A program made the position numbers and the translations under genes. A DNA stretch of 7,992 nucleotides from Pseudomonadota bacterium. Lineage in GTDB: Bacteria > Pseudomonadota > Gammaproteobacteria > Pseudomonadales > Halieaceae. The stretch is from assembly GCA_030591305.1 (NCBI GenBank), contig JAUVBI010000144.1:1-7992 (forward strand). Direction: 5' to 3'. The notes beneath the pieces were generated by a model. That model was not told the DNA's origin, did no database searches, and saw only the letters and a program-made list of their open reading frames with translations. Shown here piece after piece: positions 7,523 to 7,992 of the stretch. The stretch's first letter is position 1. Every line of letters begins with the position of its first letter.

Positions 7523-7992
7523 TTATTCGGCCGCTGGCTTTTTCTCAAGAGTGACGGCCATAGCCTCTGTGTATACCAGTACCAGAGTAGCTCCCAGGAC
7601 GACACCTTCCATTTTCTCGGGCTCAACGTCACCAATCACATGGTATTTACCACGGGGGTCCTTAACGGTGATAGTGCCAAGTAACCTGTTCATACCTTCC
7701 AGTGTGCAAACTGCGCGAATAACACGACCGACCATAGCTCCGGGCTCAGCATCTTCAGGGGCTGCTGCAGCGCCATCAACTTCTACCCAGGGGTTGGCCA
7801 GTTCTTCTTCAGTCGGTGTGCGTAGTTCACCTTCCAGTGAGGCAATATAGGTGGTGACTATGGAGTCACCTACAGCGATTTCGTCCAGGCGAGCAATATG
7901 ATCACCTGCGGTAATAGTTACGATATTTCCCTGTGGGCCGCGCATGCTTACCTCGCGAGTCTCGTAATCAATAGCGGTTACTTCTGCCTCCA
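7523..7992 (-). CDS. Unrecognised protein with two similar beta-rich halves, 5' end outside window
   Basis: The frame is open to the right edge, giving 155 visible residues before TAA. An ATG at 7943-7945 is probably internal, because the codons before it continue the same pattern (EAEVTAIDYETREVS). I do not recognise a named family. Two visible segments resemble each other: one up to about base 7823 (VTAIDYETREVSMRGPQGN, then AVGDSIVTTYIASLE) and one at 7541-7729 (GRVIRAVCTLEGMN, then TVKDPRGKYHVIG and LGATLVLVYTEAMAVTLEK). Each shows short strands, a turn of type PxG, a conserved VGD/LGA turn and a Y-containing strand, as in a small beta-barrel. An acidic, Ala-rich linker (TPTEEELANPWVEVDG onward) joins them. 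The missing N-terminus could hold a signal peptide, which would make it periplasmic; this cannot be seen. It ends in its own terminator, apart from the exporter gene. Confidence 0.8.
   Translation of the reverse strand, partial: EAEVTAIDYETREVSMRGPQGNIVTITAGDHIARLDEIAVGDSIVTTYIASLEGELRTPTEEELANPWVEVDGAAAAPEDAEPGAMVGRVIRAVCTLEGMNRLLGTITVKDPRGKYHVIGDVEPEKMEGVVLGATLVLVYTEAMAVTLEKKPAAE

Noticed and set aside
7357..7635. 92-codon frame on the - strand crossing the terminator
   Set aside because: It runs through the strong hairpin terminator and overlaps two real genes in another frame, so it is not a gene.

Overview
This is an ordinary-looking chromosomal stretch of a gammaproteobacterium. I infer that from the fused three-function siroheme synthase (CysG) directly downstream of serS, a Prc/Tsp protease, and a DgkA that lines up with the E. 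coli enzyme residue for residue around the active site. The style would suit a marine or Pseudomonas-like lineage such as the Cellvibrionales, but the genus cannot be fixed from this window. I see no insertion sequence, phage gene, CRISPR array, tRNA or rRNA.

The left part (1-2494) is read on the + strand. It holds the 3' portion of serS (seryl-tRNA synthetase, start outside the window), then after 5 nt cysG (siroheme synthase). They look like one transcript. cysG converges with prc, with only 2 nt between the two stop codons.

The rest (2497-7992) is read on the - strand. In transcription order (right to left) it holds: the 3' part of an unrecognised protein made of two similar beta-rich halves; a strong intrinsic terminator; a probable promoter; an Atm1/ABCB7-type ABC exporter; dgkA (diacylglycerol kinase), overlapping the exporter by ATGA; a single-domain rhodanese; about 200 nt with no convincing gene; and prc (periplasmic tail-specific protease).

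Three of the genes have a sulfur theme: siroheme is the cofactor of sulfite and nitrite reductases, rhodanese carries sulfane sulfur, and Atm1-type exporters move glutathione-derived sulfur species. Prc and DgkA act on the cell envelope. These links rest on family knowledge plus adjacency, not on direct evidence of a joint system. I found no clear undescribed system. The least explained object is the two-repeat protein cut by the right edge.
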